DNA from: Caulobacter sp.
Lineage (GTDB): Bacteria; Pseudomonadota; Alphaproteobacteria; Caulobacterales; Caulobacteraceae
DNA length: 64,000 bases
Assembly (NCBI GenBank): GCA_030678995.1
Contig: JAUXTQ010000051.1
Coordinates: 42,642 to 106,641 of the forward strand
Reading direction: 5' to 3'
Shown here: piece after piece, positions 25,956 to 35,649 of the stretch
Position numbering within the stretch: the stretch's first letter is position 1
How the letters are laid out: the number at the start of each line of letters is the position of its first letter
The notes under the pieces: generated by a model
What the model saw: only the letters and a program-made list of their open reading frames with translations
What the model was told of the DNA's origin: nothing
The model's database searches: none
Position numbers and translations under genes: made by a program

Positions 25956-26963
25956 TTGCCGGAGCTGACGGTCGCGGCCGGCCTGGCCCGGGGGCTGGTC
26001 GAGCTGGCGGTGTCGAAGGGCGCCGACCGCGCCGCGTTGCTGGAGCGCGCCGCAATCACCGCCGCCGACCTGCAGGACCAGGACAACCGTATCCCGTTCG
26101 CCCGCTATGTGGCGCTGATGCGGGCCGGCAAGGCGTTGACCGCCGACCCGGCCCTGGCGCTGCACTATGGCGAGCTCAACGACCTGTCGGAAATCTCGGT
26201 GGTCGGCCTGATCGGCAACGCCTCCGGAACGATGATCGAGGCCTTCGCCCAGCTGGCCCGTTACGGACGGCTGGTGGTCGAGGTCGATGGCCCGTCGCCC
26301 CGGCTGCAGGTCCGGTGGCGCGGCGCCGAGGCTTGGCTGGTCGACACGCGCGAGAACCCCAACGACTTTCCCGAGCTCACCGAGTCGACCTTTGCCCGCC
26401 TGATCTGCGGGCCACGAGGCTTCGGAGTGACCCAGCTGGTCAAGGCGGTCCGTGTCACCCATCCGGCGCCGGCCTACCGGGATGAGTACGAGCGGATCTA
26501 CGGCGCGCCGGTGACCTTCGACGCCGACGAGAACGCCATGCTGGTCGATCCGGTGTGGTTCAACCATCGTGTCCAGCTGCAGCCGCGCTACGCCTTCGGC
26601 GTGCTCAGCGAACACGCCGACGCCCTGCTCAGGAGCCTGCAAGAGTCCAAGTCGATGCGCGGTCGCGTCGAGAGCCTGCTGATGCCGGTCCTGCACACCG
26701 GCGAGGCGGCCATGGCCCAAGTCGCCGGCCAGCTGGGCGTCAGCCGCCAGACGCTGTTTCGAAAGCTGAAGGCCGAGGGGACGACGTTCGAAAGGGTGCT
26801 GGACGCGCTGCGCCACCGGCTGGCGGTCCACTACCTGAAGGGCAGGAAGGTCTCGGTCAACGAGACGGCCTACCTGGTAGGCTTCTCCGACCCGGCCGCC
26901 TTCTCCCGCGCGTTCAAGCGCTGGACAGGGGTCAGTCCACGAGACTTCCGGCAGTCCGGCTAG
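25956..26963 (+). CDS. AraC family transcriptional regulator
   Basis: A 335-aa regulator with an N-terminal arabinose-binding-like (AraC_binding_2/Arabinose_bd) domain (residues 1 to about 220) and a C-terminal double helix-turn-helix: VAGQLGVSRQTLFRKLKAEG (about 253-272) and VNETAYLVGFSDPAAFSRAFKRWTG (about 300-324). It starts at TTG 25956, supported by AGGAG seven bases upstream. The OruR/ArgR-like family often controls a divergent operon, so the membrane protein at 25149 is the likely target. Confidence 0.9.
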   Translation: MPELTVAAGLARGLVELAVSKGADRAALLERAAITAADLQDQDNRIPFARYVALMRAGKALTADPALALHYGELNDLSEISVVGLIGNASGTMIEAFAQLARYGRLVVEVDGPSPRLQVRWRGAEAWLVDTRENPNDFPELTESTFARLICGPRGFGVTQLVKAVRVTHPAPAYRDEYERIYGAPVTFDADENAMLVDPVWFNHRVQLQPRYAFGVLSEHADALLRSLQESKSMRGRVESLLMPVLHTGEAAMAQVAGQLGVSRQTLFRKLKAEGTTFERVLDALRHRLAVHYLKGRKVSVNETAYLVGFSDPAAFSRAFKRWTGVSPRDFRQSG

Positions 26964-27362
26964 CTAGTTCAGGTCACGACTACCCACGCCGCGCCCGATC
27001 AGCTCGACACAGGTGTCCTGATCCGTTGCAACGAGCTTCAATCCACCGGCTTGTTCCTCGCCGACAATGAAGCACCAGAAGGATCGTTGCCGGGCGTCCC
27101 GAATGGCTTTTGTGCTGTCGAGCGAGATCGACGCCGTTAGCGGCCGGCCGGCATCGGCGATCAAGACGTGATCGCCAGCGGTCATTCGATAGGCGAGCGC
27201 CATCCACTGGTCGATTGGCGGGAAGGCGCGACCGTCGAGCGACAGCCTGAGCGGTTTCGGCAAGGCGTTGACGACGTAAATGTACTGATCGGCAGCCAAG
27301 GCAGGCGATGCGCAAAGCGCCAGCGCAAGGACGAGCAGCGGAATTCCGAGCCTGTTGCCCAC
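26964..27362 (-). CDS. Exported protein of unknown function
   Basis: A 132-aa product with a strong signal peptide (MGNRLGIPLLVLALALCASPALAA). The mature part starts DQYIYVVNALPKPLRLSLDG and contains two cysteines (FWCFIVG, QDTCVEL) able to form a disulfide. It looks like a small beta-sandwich. Family not recognised. It begins at GTG 27362 immediately after the bpt stop, so it is probably co-transcribed with bpt, and it converges on the AraC gene with no spacer. Confidence 0.65.
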   Translation of the reverse strand: MGNRLGIPLLVLALALCASPALAADQYIYVVNALPKPLRLSLDGRAFPPIDQWMALAYRMTAGDHVLIADAGRPLTASISLDSTKAIRDARQRSFWCFIVGEEQAGGLKLVATDQDTCVELIGRGVGSRDLN

Positions 27363-27364
27363 GC

Positions 27365-28189
27365 CTACGGCGCCTTGCGGCCAAGCTTGGCCACCATTGG
27401 GCCCCGCAGGCGGCGTTCGCGGGCGAGGCTCTCCTCGGCTTCGACGCGGTCGCGGGAGGACATCAGCATCCAGCCCTGGGGCCGCAGCACCTCGATGGGT
27501 GAAAAGCGCGCCTTGTAGGCCATCTTCTCGCTGCCCGGGACCCAGTAGCCCAGGTAGACATAGGCCAGGCCGTTGAGGCTGGCCTGGATGATGTGGTCCA
27601 GGATGATGAAAGTGCCCAGGCTGCGCTTGACCGCCCGGGGATCATAGAAGCTGTAGACCATGCTGAGGCCGTCGCTCATCACGTCGATCAGCACGCAGGC
27701 GATCAGGTCGCCGGGGCCGTCGTCGGTGGAAGGCAGGCGGTACTCGATCAGATGGGTGCGGACCGCCGTGTCCTCGACCATGGCCACATAGTCGGGCCAG
27801 GTCATTTCGGCCATGCCGCCGTCGGCGTGGCGGGCCAACAGGTAGCGGCGGAGCAGGTCGAACTGCTCCATGGTCGCCTCGGCCTCGACCAGATGGCGGC
27901 GCAGGTCGGCGTTGCGGGACAGCGCCTTCCGCTCCGAGCGGGAGAAGACGTAGTCCATCACCGGCAGCCGCGCCGAGGTGCAGGACGAGCAGCTTTCGCA
28001 GGCCGGGCGATAGGCGATGTGTTGTGACCGGCGGAAGCCGGACTGGGTCAGGCTGTCGTTGACGCTGGCGCCGTCGGAGGCCGGAAGATGGGCGAAGACC
28101 TTGCGCTCCTCGCGGCCGGGCAGGTACGGGCACGGCGATGGCGCCGTCAGGAAGAAACGCATCCGTCTCGATGTGAAGTGATGCGTCAC
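27365..28189 (-). CDS. bpt: Aspartate/glutamate leucyltransferase
   Basis: Adds Leu to N-terminal Asp or Glu, making substrates for the ClpS-ClpAP N-end-rule pathway. CPYLPGREERKVFAHL, the Cys-rich AYRPACESCSSCTSARLPV (about residues 59-77), and SFYDPRAVKRSLGTFIILD with YLGYWVPGSEKMAYKARF are family hallmarks. 274 aa is slightly longer than usual through the C-terminal basic tail. GTG 28189 is the start used by homologues; an ATG lies nine codons later. Confidence 0.93.
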   Translation of the reverse strand: MTHHFTSRRMRFFLTAPSPCPYLPGREERKVFAHLPASDGASVNDSLTQSGFRRSQHIAYRPACESCSSCTSARLPVMDYVFSRSERKALSRNADLRRHLVEAEATMEQFDLLRRYLLARHADGGMAEMTWPDYVAMVEDTAVRTHLIEYRLPSTDDGPGDLIACVLIDVMSDGLSMVYSFYDPRAVKRSLGTFIILDHIIQASLNGLAYVYLGYWVPGSEKMAYKARFSPIEVLRPQGWMLMSSRDRVEAEESLARERRLRGPMVAKLGRKAP

Positions 28190-28279
28190 AAGCCCCTATG
28201 CCTTGCGGCTCTCCTCTACCCCGATCCGATTAGGACGCATGCCACGCTCCCGTGCAAGATGGGTTTGAGCGACCATCGT

Positions 28280-29188
28280 TCACCGATCCGGGGGGAGTAC
28301 AGGGGCTTCGCGCAACAGGATGATCGAGATGCGCCGGTTTCCCGCCAGCATCGGATCGTCCGGATACAGCGGATCGGAATTGGCCTTGCCGGCCACCTGG
28401 TAGACACGATCGGGATCAACGCCGAAGCCCTGCAGCAGCTGGCGGGCGACATCGGCGCGGGCCGAGGACAGCGCCCAGTCGCTTGAGGCCGTCCGGCCGG
28501 TGGGGCTGATGCTGGTGTGGCCGCTGATCGAGATGCGGTTGGGCAGCTGGTTGATGATCCGCGACACGGCGCGCAGCAGGATGCGCGTGCGGTCGTTGGG
28601 CTGGGCCGCCCCGTCCCTGAACATCGAGCGGCCATCCTGGTCGACCAGCTGGATGCGCAGGCCCTCGGGCGTCTGGTCGATGAGGATCTGTTTCGACAGC
28701 TCGGCCAGCTCCGGCATCTCCTGCAACGCCTGGCGCAGGGACTGGGCGGCGGAGGTGAAGGCGGAGGCCTCGCGGGCCTGCAGCTCCGTGCGCAGGGCGT
28801 CCTCGCTGGCCGATTGCAGGGCGCCGGCGCCGGCGGTGTCGGCGGTCTTGCCCGGGTCCGCGGGATCGGTCGGCGACTCGGGGGCCATCTGCTCGACCAT
28901 CGCGTTCGAGCCAGAGGACTTGTTGCCGTCCTCGCCCAGGGCCGTGCCGCCCAGAATGCCGCCCGCGCCGCTGGTCGATTCGGAAACGCTGGCCGGAGCG
29001 AAATAGTCGGCGATGCCGCGCTTCTGTTCGGGGCTGGTGGTGTTGATCAGCCACATCAGCAGGAAGAAGGCCATCATGGCGGTGACGAAGTCGGCGTAGG
29101 CGACCTTCCAGGCGCCGCCGTGGTGACCACCGCCGATGACCTTCTTGACCTTCTTGATCATGATCGGCTGGTCGCCGCCCAGGGCCAT
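28280..29188 (-). CDS. motB: Flagellar motor stator protein MotB
   Basis: Stator subunit linking MotA to peptidoglycan. A single helix contains the proton-binding Asp in WKVAYADFVTAMMAFFLLMW (about residues 26-45). A plug/linker with Gly-Ser-rich sequence follows, then an OmpA-like peptidoglycan domain (ISISGHTSISPTG, SARADVARQLL). ATG 29188 has GGAGA seven bases upstream; a TTG two codons earlier is the alternative. motA is not adjacent, as is usual in Caulobacter. 302 aa is normal. Confidence 0.94.
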   Translation of the reverse strand: MALGGDQPIMIKKVKKVIGGGHHGGAWKVAYADFVTAMMAFFLLMWLINTTSPEQKRGIADYFAPASVSESTSGAGGILGGTALGEDGNKSSGSNAMVEQMAPESPTDPADPGKTADTAGAGALQSASEDALRTELQAREASAFTSAAQSLRQALQEMPELAELSKQILIDQTPEGLRIQLVDQDGRSMFRDGAAQPNDRTRILLRAVSRIINQLPNRISISGHTSISPTGRTASSDWALSSARADVARQLLQGFGVDPDRVYQVAGKANSDPLYPDDPMLAGNRRISIILLREAPVLPPDR

Positions 29189-29276
29189 CGTCAATCTCCG
29201 CTTAACCGTGACTGCGAAGGTGGCTTGGGGTTGTTAAGATGGGGTTGCGGCGCGGCGCGGGATTCGGGGTACGGTC

Positions 29277-30137
29277 ATGAAAATCGCCTTTGTGGGCCTT
29301 GGCGTCATGGGTTTCCCCATGGCTGGCCATCTGGCGAGGGCCGGACACGAGGTCAGCGTCTTCAATCGCAGTCCCGACAAGGCGATTCGCTGGTCCGGGG
29401 TGCACGGCGGCCGGGCTTGCGCGACGGTTGCCGAGGCGTCGGGCGGCTGCGAGGTCGTGGCCCTGTGCGTGGGCAACGACGACGACGTCCGCGGCGTCGT
29501 ACCGCAGGCGCTGGGCGCCATGGCGGCGGACGGAATCATCGTCGACCACACGACCACCTCCGCCGTCGTCGCCCGGGACATGGCGGCCCTGGCCCGGACG
29601 GCGGGCCGCTGGTTCGTCGACGCTCCGGTCAGCGGCGGCCAGGCCGGGGCCGAGAACGGCCAGCTGACGGTCATGGCCGGCGGCGACGAGGGCGCGGTCG
29701 AGCGGATCGCGCCGGTCATCGCCGCCTACTCGAAGGCGGTGAAGCGGATCGGCGAGGCGGGCTCGGGTCAACTGGCCAAGATGGTCAACCAGATCTGCAT
29801 CGCCGGGGTGGTCCAGGGCCTGGCCGAGGCGGTCCACTTCAGCAAGCGGGCCGGCATCGACCCGGGCCTGGTCTACGACGCCATCAGCAAGGGCGCCGCC
29901 CAGTCCTGGCAGATGGACAACCGCTGGGCGACGATGGTGCAGGGGAAGTTCGACTTCGGCTTCGCCGTCGACTGGATGCGCAAGGACCTGGGGCTGGTGC
30001 TGGACGAGGCGGCGGCCAATGGCGCGCGGCTGGACATGACCGCCCTGGTCGATGGCTACTACGCGCAGGTTCAGGCCATGGGCGGCAACCGCTGGGACAC
30101 CTCCAGCCTGGCGGCTCGGCTGGACAAGCCGGAATGA
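29277..30137 (+). CDS. NAD(P)-dependent beta-hydroxyacid dehydrogenase (GarR/GlxR-like)
   Basis: A 286-aa member of the 3-hydroxyisobutyrate dehydrogenase superfamily. The Rossmann motif FVGLGVMGFPMAGHLARAGH (residues 5-24), the substrate motif APVSGGQAGAENGQL and the catalytic Lys in GSGQLAKMVNQ are present. It could act on glyoxylate, tartronate semialdehyde or hydroxyisobutyrate; a second paralogue (mmsB) at 41066 sits in the valine operon, so this one is probably of the GarR/glyoxylate type. It overlaps the next gene by 4 bases. Confidence 0.9.
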   Translation: MKIAFVGLGVMGFPMAGHLARAGHEVSVFNRSPDKAIRWSGVHGGRACATVAEASGGCEVVALCVGNDDDVRGVVPQALGAMAADGIIVDHTTTSAVVARDMAALARTAGRWFVDAPVSGGQAGAENGQLTVMAGGDEGAVERIAPVIAAYSKAVKRIGEAGSGQLAKMVNQICIAGVVQGLAEAVHFSKRAGIDPGLVYDAISKGAAQSWQMDNRWATMVQGKFDFGFAVDWMRKDLGLVLDEAAANGARLDMTALVDGYYAQVQAMGGNRWDTSSLAARLDKPE

Positions 30138-30514
30138 CGTCGGTCCTGCTCGTCGCCCTCGCGCTCGTCGCCGCCGGCGCCCCCCTCGATCCCCGCGATA
30201 TCGTGTGGCTTCGAAAGCCGACAGGGGATGAGGTGGCGCGACATGTCCCCACGGAGAGCCGTGGTCTGATAGGGCGGGTGGCCCTGGATTGCGCGGTGAC
30301 AGCATCGGGTCTGCTTTCCGATTGCCGGATCACCAGCGACGATTCCGTCGGCAAGGGACTGTCGGAAATCGCCATCAAGCTGGCCCCCTACTTCCGGGCG
30401 GCGTTGCTCTCAAAGTCCGGCGCCCCGGTCGCGGGCCGGCGCATCATCATCCCGTTCCGCTTCGATCTGCCGTCGGACGAGCCGCCGCCAGCGCTTCAGG
30501 CCGCGCCGCAATGA
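30134..30514 (+). CDS. Exported TonB C-terminal-domain-like protein
   Basis: A 126-aa protein. The signal peptide (TSVLLVALALVAAGAPL) is followed by a stand-alone TonB_C-like domain: GRVALDCAVTASGLLSDCRITSDDSVGKGLSEIA and a final strand GRRIIIPFRFDLP. It lacks the membrane anchor and Pro-rich span of a true energy transducer, so coupling to ExbBD is unlikely. Two cysteines may form a disulfide. Coupled by ATGA overlaps to the dehydrogenase before and a small protein after. Confidence 0.75.
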   Translation: MTSVLLVALALVAAGAPLDPRDIVWLRKPTGDEVARHVPTESRGLIGRVALDCAVTASGLLSDCRITSDDSVGKGLSEIAIKLAPYFRAALLSKSGAPVAGRRIIIPFRFDLPSDEPPPALQAAPQ

Positions 30515-30912
30515 GCGAGGACCAGCCAGAGAACCTGACGGGTGTCTGGCATGGTCTCTACATGTATCCGGCCGCGCTGGAGGCGGGCGCTTTTGTCGCT
30601 ACGGTCATGGACGTCGGCGCCGGCCTGACCGGCGGCATTCACGAGACCGCCGGCGACGAAGGCCTGCCGCCCAGCCCGCGCAATGCTTCCATCGCCGGGT
30701 TCCGCGAGGGGCAGACGGTGGTGTTCGTGAAGCGGTATGATGGCTCCGGTGGTTGGAGCCATGCGGTCAACTATCACGGGGCGCTTTCATCCGACCGTTC
30801 GGAGATCGAGGGCGCCTGGGACATTCCGGGCGTATGGTCGGGCCGCTTTCTGATGATCCGCTCACGTGGGGCGCCTGACGCTGTCCGCCGCAAGGCTTTC
30901 CAGGGGGCGTGA
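30511..30912 (+). CDS. Conserved small protein of unknown function
   Basis: A 133-aa cytoplasmic-looking protein (no signal peptide) starting MSEDQPENLTGVWHGLYMYP. Repeating strands such as FVATVMDVGAGLTGGIHE, VVFVKRYDG and GAWDIPGVWSGRFLMIR resemble a small lipocalin-like beta barrel. Family not recognised by name. ATG overlaps the preceding stop (ATGA), making it the third gene of a coupled set starting at 29277. Confidence 0.68.
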   Translation: MSEDQPENLTGVWHGLYMYPAALEAGAFVATVMDVGAGLTGGIHETAGDEGLPPSPRNASIAGFREGQTVVFVKRYDGSGGWSHAVNYHGALSSDRSEIEGAWDIPGVWSGRFLMIRSRGAPDAVRRKAFQGA

Positions 30913-30951
30913 GGAGCGGTCCAGAATGCCTCGTTTTTGCTGGAGGTTTTG

Positions 30952-32031
30952 ATGTTTAGTCGCCTTGCCGCAATGACTGCAGTAGTTCTCGCGATGTTGG
31001 CCGCGCCGGCCTTCGCTGCTCCCGCGGTGACGGAGGGCGACGTCGTTGTTCGCGACTTCCGGTTCCAGTCCGGCGAGACCCTGCCTGAGCTCAAGCTGCA
31101 CTACCGGACGCTCGGCGAGCCCCGGCGCGACGCCTCGGGGCGGGTGGTCAACGCGGTGATGATCCTGCACGGCACGGGCGGATCGGGCGCCCAGTTCCTG
31201 CGGCCGCAGTTCGCCGATGTGCTGTTCAGGCCCGGCGGCCTGCTGGATCCGGCGAAATACTACATCATCCTGCCGGACGGCATCGGCCACGGGGCCTCGT
31301 CGAAGCCCAGCGACGGCCTGCGCGCCCGGTTCCCGGCCTACGACTACGACGACATGGTCGAAGCCCAGCGGCGGCTGCTGGTGGACGGGCTGAAGGTCGA
31401 CCATCTGCGGCTGATCATGGGGACATCCATGGGCTGCATGCACGCCTTCGTCTGGGGCGAGACCCATCCGCAGTTCGCCGATGCCCTGATGCCTCTTGCC
31501 TGCTTGCCGACGCAGATCGCCGGCCGCAACCGGGTCTGGCGGCGGATGCTGATGGACGCGGTCCGCGGCGATCCGGACTGGATGGGCGGCGACTACATGG
31601 CGCAGCCCGCCCGGGCCCTGCGCACGGCCCAGGACCTGCTGCTGCTGGCCGGCGCCGCGCCGTTGCCGCAACAGTTGGCCCTGCCGACCCGCGACGCCGC
31701 CGACGCCTGGCTGGACAGGACCTTTCCCCCAGCGGTGGCGAACCTCGACGCCAACGACCTGCTCTATCAGGTGAACGCCTCGCGCAACTACGACCCCTCG
31801 CCGGGCCTGGAGCGGATCACAGCGCCGGTCATGTGGGTCAATTCCGCCGACGACTTCATCAACCCGCCGGAGTTGGGCCTGGCTGAGACTTTCGTTCCGC
31901 GCATCAAGCGCATGACCTACGTCCTGATCCCCGTCAGCCGCGAGGGACGGGGCCATGGAACCCACACCTGGGCGGTGTTCTGGCAGGACCGGCTGGCGGC
32001 CCTTCTGGAGGCGTCGGAGCCGCGCTCATGA
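30952..32031 (+). CDS. Exported alpha/beta hydrolase, homoserine acetyltransferase (MetX)-like
   Basis: A 359-aa alpha/beta hydrolase with a signal peptide (cleavage near AFAAPAV, about residue 23). The domain resembles MetX: LKLHYRTLGEPRRDASGRVV, MILHGTGGSGAQFL, the nucleophile elbow GTSMGCMHAF (Ser about 160) and a late Asp/His pair (NSADDFINP, GHGTHTWAVFW). Export argues against methionine synthesis; such secreted relatives are probably esterases. GGAGG five bases before ATG 30952 fixes the start. Overlaps the ASCH gene by four bases. Confidence 0.86.
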   Translation: MFSRLAAMTAVVLAMLAAPAFAAPAVTEGDVVVRDFRFQSGETLPELKLHYRTLGEPRRDASGRVVNAVMILHGTGGSGAQFLRPQFADVLFRPGGLLDPAKYYIILPDGIGHGASSKPSDGLRARFPAYDYDDMVEAQRRLLVDGLKVDHLRLIMGTSMGCMHAFVWGETHPQFADALMPLACLPTQIAGRNRVWRRMLMDAVRGDPDWMGGDYMAQPARALRTAQDLLLLAGAAPLPQQLALPTRDAADAWLDRTFPPAVANLDANDLLYQVNASRNYDPSPGLERITAPVMWVNSADDFINPPELGLAETFVPRIKRMTYVLIPVSREGRGHGTHTWAVFWQDRLAALLEASEPRS

Positions 32032-32315
32032 TGTTCACCAAACGCCTGCGCGAACCGGTCATGCGCGGCGAGGTGACCTGTTCGGTGCGCATCTGGCAGA
32101 AGCCGAAGGTCAAGGCCGGCGGGCGCTATGGGCTCGGGCCGGGCCACATTGAAGTCACCTCGATCCGCGAGATCGGCCTGGCCGACGTGACGCCGGAACT
32201 GGCCCGCCGGTCGGGGTTCGCGGGGCTGGTCGATCTCTTGAAGGTGGCGAAGCACGGCCCCGGCGAGCGGGTCTTCCTGGTCGAGTTCCAGTACGAGGGG
32301 GCTGAGCCAGACTGA
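32028..32315 (+). CDS. ASCH-domain-like small protein
   Basis: A 95-aa protein beginning MFTKRLREPVMRGEVTCSVR, with WQKPKVKAGGRYGLGPGHIEV and ITSIREIG-type strands. This is the pattern of ASCH domains, a PUA-related fold thought to bind RNA or modified nucleosides (YqfB-type members hydrolyse N4-acetylcytidine). The ASCH assignment is by pattern only. ATG overlaps the hydrolase stop. Confidence 0.65.
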   Translation: MMFTKRLREPVMRGEVTCSVRIWQKPKVKAGGRYGLGPGHIEVTSIREIGLADVTPELARRSGFAGLVDLLKVAKHGPGERVFLVEFQYEGAEPD

Positions 32316-32341
32316 CTGATTGGCGCCCATCTCCCGATATG

Positions 32342-32465
32342 CGTCATGGCCCGACTTGTTCGGGCCACCCAAGCACGCTGGCGCCAGGGTCAAGCTCGCT
32401 GAGGGCTGGCGGCCCACCGTCAAAGACCGTGTTCATGGGTGGCCCGAACAAGTCGGGCCATGACG
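32342..32465. repeat. Intergenic inverted repeat with perfect 30-base arms (GTCATGGCCCG family), copy 1
   Basis: Arms 32342-32371 and 32436-32465 are exact reverse complements flanking 64 bases. The arm contains its own palindrome, CCCGACTTGTTCGGG. A second copy lies at 47108-47232. It occupies the convergent gap between the ASCH gene and the sensor kinase. Confidence 0.92.
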
Positions 32466-32524
32466 GATTTATTTGAACTGTTCAGCTCGGCATCAGCCAG
32501 GGCAGGCCCGAGTGCCGACGCGCC

Positions 32525-35011
32525 CTAAGCCGCCCGGGCCGTCCACTGGACCACTGAGGTGATCAGGCCGCGGGGGTCGATCGGCTTGTGCACATGGCCG
32601 TCGAATCCGGCGCCGAGCAGGCGCTCGGTGGCCTGGCCATCGACGTCGGCGGTGAAGGCCAGGATCGGGGCGTCGGCGTTGGGGCCGTCGCCGTTGCGGA
32701 TCTCGCCCATGGCCGCCTCGCCGCCCATGCCGGGCATGCGGATGTCCATCAGGATCAGGTCGAACACATCGACGTCGGCGGCCAGCACCGCTTCCTCGCC
32801 TCCGGTGGCGAAGGTCAGGTCGAGGTCGAGGGACTTCAGCAGGTGCGAGACCAGTTCGCGGTTGGCCTCGTTGTCATCGACCACCAGAACCCGGGCCCGG
32901 CCGCCGGGCGCGCCGGGGGCGGCCTCCAGCGGCTCGACGGCCTGCGGGGCGTCCGTGACGGGGGCGGGGACCCGGATCCAGAACCGGCTGCCCTGGCCTG
33001 GCGTGCTGTCGACGCCGATGTCGCCGCCCATGGCCTCGACCAAGCCGCTGCAGATGGCCAGGCCAAGGCCCGTGCCACCTTCCATCCGGTCGGCGCCGCC
33101 GTGGACCTGGGAGAACCGGCGAAACAGGCGCGCCTGACCCTCCTCGGAAATGCCGGCGCCGCTGTCGATCACCTCGACGCGCAGGCCATCGGCTTCCGAC
33201 CAGTCGGCGACGACGCGGACCTCGCCGGCCGCGGTGAACTTGACCGCGTTGCCCAGCAGATTCAGCAGCACCTGCCGCACGCGGTCGGGATCCACCAGGG
33301 TCCAGGCCGGCACGGTGTCGGCCATATCCACGGTCAGGGTCACGCCCTTGTCGGCCGCCTGGGCGCTGAACAGGCCGGTCACGTCCTGGATCAGTCCGGA
33401 GAGGGCGGTCGGCCGGGGCTCGATACGCGCCCGGCCCGCCTCGATCTTGCTGAAGTCCAGCACGTCATTGACGATCGCCAGCAGGGACTGGGTGGCGGTG
33501 ACGATGCGGTTGGCGAAGTTCGTCGACTCCGGCGTCAGGTCCGATTGCTTGGCCAGCAGCCGCGAGAAGCCGACGATGCTGGTCAGGGGCGTGCGAATCT
33601 CGTGGCTCATGTTGGCCAGGAATTCGGACTTCACCTTATCGGCGTGCTCGGCCCGGGCGGCGGCCTTGACCAGGCGACCCTGCAGCCGGCGCTGCGCGAT
33701 CAGCGACACCACCGCCCCGATCAGGGCCAGGGCGACGATGCCGACCAGCACGCTGATCCACAGGGTCTGGCGGCGCTGCTCGGCGAGCAGGGCCTGGGTC
33801 GCGTCGATCTCGCTTTCCAGGCTGGCGCGGAGGCCGTGCAGGCCCTCGACCACCGAGGCGGCGGTGTCGGCCCGCTGCTGGTCGTGGAACTTGAGCAGGG
33901 TGGCGTAGGCCTCCGCCAGACGGCCCTCGCTGCGCAGCACCTCGGCCTCACCCTGCAGGATGTCGTGCTGCAACAGGGCGTCGCCCCGCTCGCGGGCCAG
34001 GGCGGTCAGGGCGCCCAGCTGTTTTCGGGCCTCGACCGGCCGGCTGAGCAGGGCCAGAGCCATGACCTGGATCAGCATGACCTTGGGCCGATGCTCGGGC
34101 GCGATGTCGGGGTTGGTCAGGGCCGCTTCGGCGCAGCCCAGGGCGGCGGCATAGCCCCCGCTGGCGATGTTGACCTTGGCGCAGAGCTCGTTGGCCCAGC
34201 CGATCTCGATGTGGTCGTTCGTCGCCGCGGAGAGCCGCTGGTATTGCCGCAGCAATTTCCTGGAGAGATCCACCCGCCCCTGGGCCGAGGTCAGGATCGT
34301 CAGGTTGTACAGGGTGGTGCGGCCGTCGATCGGCTGATGCGCCTGCTGGGTCGCCTTGATGCCGATTTCGACATTGTCGATGAAGGCCGGCAGGTCGTTC
34401 AGCTCCCGCGAGGCGTAGGCCCCGGCGTCGGCCAGGCCCAGTCGCAGGGCCGGCGCCTCGGCGGACCGGTCGGCGTCGCGCAGGCCTGACCGGATCACCT
34501 GAAGCGCCTGCACCGGCAGGCCGGCGTCGGTCAGTGAATAGGCCAGCAGCCGCGCCCCGGCGGCGCGCAGGAAGGGGTCGCGTTCGCCGGCCAGCAGGCG
34601 GGTCAGCTCCGCCGCCGCGCCGCTGAAGTTGCCGTCGATGCCGATCTTGTAGGCCCTGAGCTGGGCCAGGGCGCGGCCATGCCGGACGCTGCGGCGGGTC
34701 TCGATTTCCTGGGCGTAGAGGGCCATCCAGCGATTGGCCCGTGGCAGGTCCGAGGCGCTCAGCGCTTCCACCGACACCCGGCGCAGCTGCTCCAGGCGTT
34801 GGTCGCCCTGTGTGGTCGAGGCCCTGGCCTCCCAGGCGGCGAATTGCGCCGGCGTGCTCATCAGCCCGCGGGTCTCGAGCGCCTGGGCGAGCTGCTCGGC
34901 CCGAGCGTCCTGGGCGAGCCTACCCGAATTGGGGACTGGAGATTGGATGGCTGCGTGGGCCTGGCCGCTGACCAGGGCGATGAACAGAGCGAATAATAGC
35001 CGCTGGCGCAT
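32525..35011 (-). CDS. Hybrid sensor histidine kinase/response regulator
   Basis: An 828-aa protein. Signal peptide or first helix (1 to about 20); a periplasmic, all-helical TPR-like sensor region (about 40-400) with a coiled-coil end; one membrane helix (about 417-440). Then HisKA with phospho-His about 470 ([14 protein letters not shown]), HATPase with N ([13 protein letters not shown]) and G boxes ([17 protein letters not shown]), and a C-terminal receiver with phospho-Asp in [10 protein letters not shown]. No separate response regulator is adjacent, so output probably goes through an Hpt protein elsewhere. GTG 35020 is an alternative start. Confidence 0.9.
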   Translation of the reverse strand: MRQRLLFALFIALVSGQAHAAIQSPVPNSGRLAQDARAEQLAQALETRGLMSTPAQFAAWEARASTTQGDQRLEQLRRVSVEALSASDLPRANRWMALYAQEIETRRSVRHGRALAQLRAYKIGIDGNFSGAAAELTRLLAGERDPFLRAAGARLLAYSLTDAGLPVQALQVIRSGLRDADRSAEAPALRLGLADAGAYASRELNDLPAFIDNVEIGIKATQQAHQPIDGRTTLYNLTILTSAQGRVDLSRKLLRQYQRLSAATNDHIEIGWANELCAKVNIASGGYAAALGCAEAALTNPDIAPEHRPKVMLIQVMALALLSRPVEARKQLGALTALARERGDALLQHDILQGEAEVLRSEGRLAEAYATLLKFHDQQRADTAASVVEGLHGLRASLESEIDATQALLAEQRRQTLWISVLVGIVALALIGAVVSLIAQRRLQGRLVKAAARAEHADKVKSEFLANMSHEIRTPLTSIVGFSRLLAKQSDLTPESTNFANRIVTATQSLLAIVNDVLDFSKIEAGRARIEPRPTALSGLIQDVTGLFSAQAADKGVTLTVDMADTVPAWTLVDPDRVRQVLLNLLGNAVKFTAAGEVRVVADWSEADGLRVEVIDSGAGISEEGQARLFRRFSQVHGGADRMEGGTGLGLAICSGLVEAMGGDIGVDSTPGQGSRFWIRVPAPVTDAPQAVEPLEAAPGAPGGRARVLVVDDNEANRELVSHLLKSLDLDLTFATGGEEAVLAADVDVFDLILMDIRMPGMGGEAAMGEIRNGDGPNADAPILAFTADVDGQATERLLGAGFDGHVHKPIDPRGLITSVVQWTARAA

Positions 35012-35101
35012 TGGCCCCACAAAACCAGTTCATGGCATTGTCCTCATCGCCGGCGAAATAAGCGTTAATGGCGCGGCCTGATCTGAGCCGGTCCCGGAGC
35101 G

Positions 35102-35644
35102 TCAAGGCGTCGCCGGGGCGGGCGTGGCGGCCGCGACCGCCAGTTCCAGCACATCTTCGATATAGGCGCTCTTGGCGGCCGTGTAGGCCTCCCGGTCGGT
35201 GCGATGCCGACGGGCCAGGTCCTGTTTCAGGTCGGCGTAGCGTTTTGCCTCGCCGGGATGGTCGCGCAGGTAGTCGCAGAAGGCGATGTGCTTCAGCGCG
35301 CCGGGACCGGCTTCCATGATGTGCAGGTGGTGGGTTCGCCGAGGCGCCGAGGGTGGCAGACCCTTGACGAAAAACAGGCGGTCAGTGTCGGGGTTTTCGA
35401 TCCAGAAGGCGTAGCCGGCGGCTTCCAGCGGCCCGATCGATCGGGCCTTCGCCGCTTCGAGGTCGGTGACCGTGGCCAGGATATCGATGATCGGCTTGGC
35501 CGGCAGGCCCGGGACAGCGGTGCTGCCGATGTGCTCGAGGTCGATCAGCAGGTCGGCGGGAAGGATCGCCAGCAGCCGGGCGGCCTCCTCTTCGAAACGC
35601 GCGGGCCAGCTCGGATCCGATGGGACGATCTCGATCTCGTCCAC
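35102..35644 (-). CDS. GrpB family protein (UPF0157)
   Basis: A 180-aa GrpB-family protein of the nucleotidyltransferase superfamily. The conserved IEHIGSTAVPGLPAKPIIDIL-type motif appears as LEHIGSTAVPGLPAKPIIDI (about residues 36-55), with RTHHLHIME and FCDYLRDHPGEAKRYADLK later. Function in bacteria is not established. GTG start six bases after the hemB stop, so it is likely the distal gene of a hemB operon. An Ala/Pro tail ends the protein. Confidence 0.88.
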   Translation of the reverse strand: MDEIEIVPSDPSWPARFEEEAARLLAILPADLLIDLEHIGSTAVPGLPAKPIIDILATVTDLEAAKARSIGPLEAAGYAFWIENPDTDRLFFVKGLPPSAPRRTHHLHIMEAGPGALKHIAFCDYLRDHPGEAKRYADLKQDLARRHRTDREAYTAAKSAYIEDVLELAVAAATPAPATP

Positions 35645-35649
35645 GGCGA

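Noticed and set aside
25845..26831. N-terminal extension of the DUF2306-like gene on the minus strand
   Set aside because: The extra residues are antisense to the AraC regulator, and a good Shine-Dalgarno marks ATG 25844.
29190..29276. CtrA box in the motB/dehydrogenase intergenic region
   Set aside because: TTAAC- and TTAAG-type half sites occur, but no pair has the TTAA-N7-TTAA spacing.
28517..30133. Plus-strand frame running into the TonB_C-like gene
   Set aside because: Antisense to motB and out of frame with the dehydrogenase; the real start is ATG 30134 with an ATGA overlap.
30952..32031. Homoserine O-acetyltransferase MetX
   Set aside because: The domain is MetX-like, but a clear signal peptide places the protein outside the cytoplasm, which is inconsistent with methionine synthesis.
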